The notes beneath the pieces were generated by a model. That model did not search any database and was not told the DNA's origin. It was given only the letters and a program-made list of their open reading frames with translations. A stretch of DNA of 64,000 nt from Roseomonas sp. (GTDB taxonomy: Bacteria > Pseudomonadota > Alphaproteobacteria > Acetobacterales > Acetobacteraceae). Of this stretch, positions 63,602 through 64,000 are shown piece by piece. Where the stretch lies: positions 1 through 64,000 of the forward strand of contig JADCFN010000062.1 of NCBI GenBank assembly GCA_020249505.1, given 5' to 3'. The position numbers and the translations under genes are program-made. The first letter of the stretch is position 1, and each line of letters begins with the position of its first letter.

Positions 63602-64000
63602 ATGACGATCACCCACGCCCCCGAACCACGCAGCGCGATTGAGGCCGCCGGCAGCCTGCCGGATCTGGAGCTTGATATCGCAACCGTTGCCTTGCAATTG
63701 GCGCGGGTGGACGCGCCTGAGGCTGACTGGCGCAAGGTTGCCGCACATTTTTCTGATATCGCGCGCAAGGTTGTGGATGCCGCCAGCATGGATGGCAAGG
63801 CGGATGGCGGTGATCTGGAAGCGCGCCGCCTGATCCTGGCGGAAACGCTGCATGGGCATTTCGGCTATCTGGGCGATTCCGAAACCTATGAGGATATGGC
63901 GAATGCCAATCTGATCCATGTGGTGGAACGCCGGCGCGGCCTGCCCGTGGCGCTGGGTATCTTGTGGCTGCATGCCGCCGATGCCGCCGGGTGGGGCGCT
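63602..64000 (+). CDS. SirB1 family protein, 5' part only
   Basis: The first 133 codons of a gene that runs off the window. It matches the SirB1/transglutaminase-like family: MANANLIHVVERRRGLPVALGI near the visible end is the family signature, after a helical N-terminus. Function not well established; members occur widely in proteobacteria. It begins 42 bases after hemW. The start is ATG 63602. Confidence 0.8.
   Translation, partial: MTITHAPEPRSAIEAAGSLPDLELDIATVALQLARVDAPEADWRKVAAHFSDIARKVVDAASMDGKADGGDLEARRLILAETLHGHFGYLGDSETYEDMANANLIHVVERRRGLPVALGILWLHAADAAGWGA

Noticed and set aside
1-64000. tRNA, rRNA, CRISPR, IS element or phage genes
   Set aside because: No cloverleaf-like intergenic sequence, regular spaced repeats, transposase, integrase or terminal repeats were seen by reading. 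A tRNAscan-SE and ISfinder search would settle this.

Overview
This window reads as chromosomal DNA of a motile, Gram-negative alphaproteobacterium, most likely of the family Acetobacteraceae (Roseomonas-like). This is inferred from gene content and style, not from a database search. The DNA is GC-rich, coding density is high and start/stop overlaps are common. Alphaproteobacterial markers are present: MmcB, FlaF/FlbT with short flagellins, and an Azospirillum-type glutamate synthase. There are also several orphan Bug-type (tripartite tricarboxylate) binding proteins, an expansion typical of this group. I see no rRNA, tRNA, CRISPR array, insertion sequence or prophage. Layout: 0.1-6.3 kb holds thrC, an M16 processing peptidase, a TldD/PmbA protein and the bifunctional heptose enzyme HldE, with convergent mmcB. 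6.4-12.5 kb holds the first glutamate synthase pair (gltB then gltD), followed by a Bug protein. 13.7-15.2 kb is a more AT-rich patch with a small unknown gene, an 11-G tract, an FkbM methyltransferase and what looks like the tail of another methyltransferase. 15.2-17.5 kb is the ribosomal operon rpsF-rpsR-DUF2232-rplI. 17.7-21.5 kb has a second Bug protein, fabD, a GNAT gene, fabG, a pterin dehydratase and secG. 21.6-26.2 kb is a complete branched-chain-amino-acid-type ABC transporter whose two permeases are fused. 26.2-33.4 kb is a minus-strand run: class III aminotransferase, CNT nucleoside transporter, rmuC, purH, DUF486 protein and AmpG-like permease. 33.5-35.7 kb carries a small unknown gene, a Yip1-family membrane protein and an NDUFA9-type reductase. 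35.9-42.3 kb is a second, differently built glutamate synthase set in the reverse order (gltD then gltB), followed by a rhodanese. 42.4-47.8 kb carries an FMN 2-hydroxyacid dehydrogenase, a small unknown gene, a GSA-type aminotransferase, a GST, a membrane rhodanese and a third Bug protein. 48-52.5 kb carries a DUF4145 protein, a probable small RNA or structured 3' UTR, lysR-trxB, a divergent Lrp regulator and a DUF429 protein. 52.5-56 kb has cytochrome b561, flaF, flbT and two flagellin genes. 56.2-60.8 kb has efp and an apparent operon of MetX-like hydrolase, Bug protein, Ldh_2 dehydrogenase and secreted protein. 61-64 kb has cspA with tandem terminators, two small overlapping genes, a RidA protein, hemW and the start of a SirB1-family gene. 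Functionally the region is mostly housekeeping: nitrogen assimilation, threonine, purine, fatty-acid, ribosome and motility functions, with scavenging transporters between. I found no obvious new multi-gene defence or mobile system. The most unusual signals are: a C9 homopolymer between the Shine-Dalgarno and start codon of the second gltD; two non-equivalent glutamate synthases 25 kb apart; a structured minus-strand RNA candidate downstream of lysR; and a possible 2-hydroxyacid or ester uptake-and-oxidation operon.
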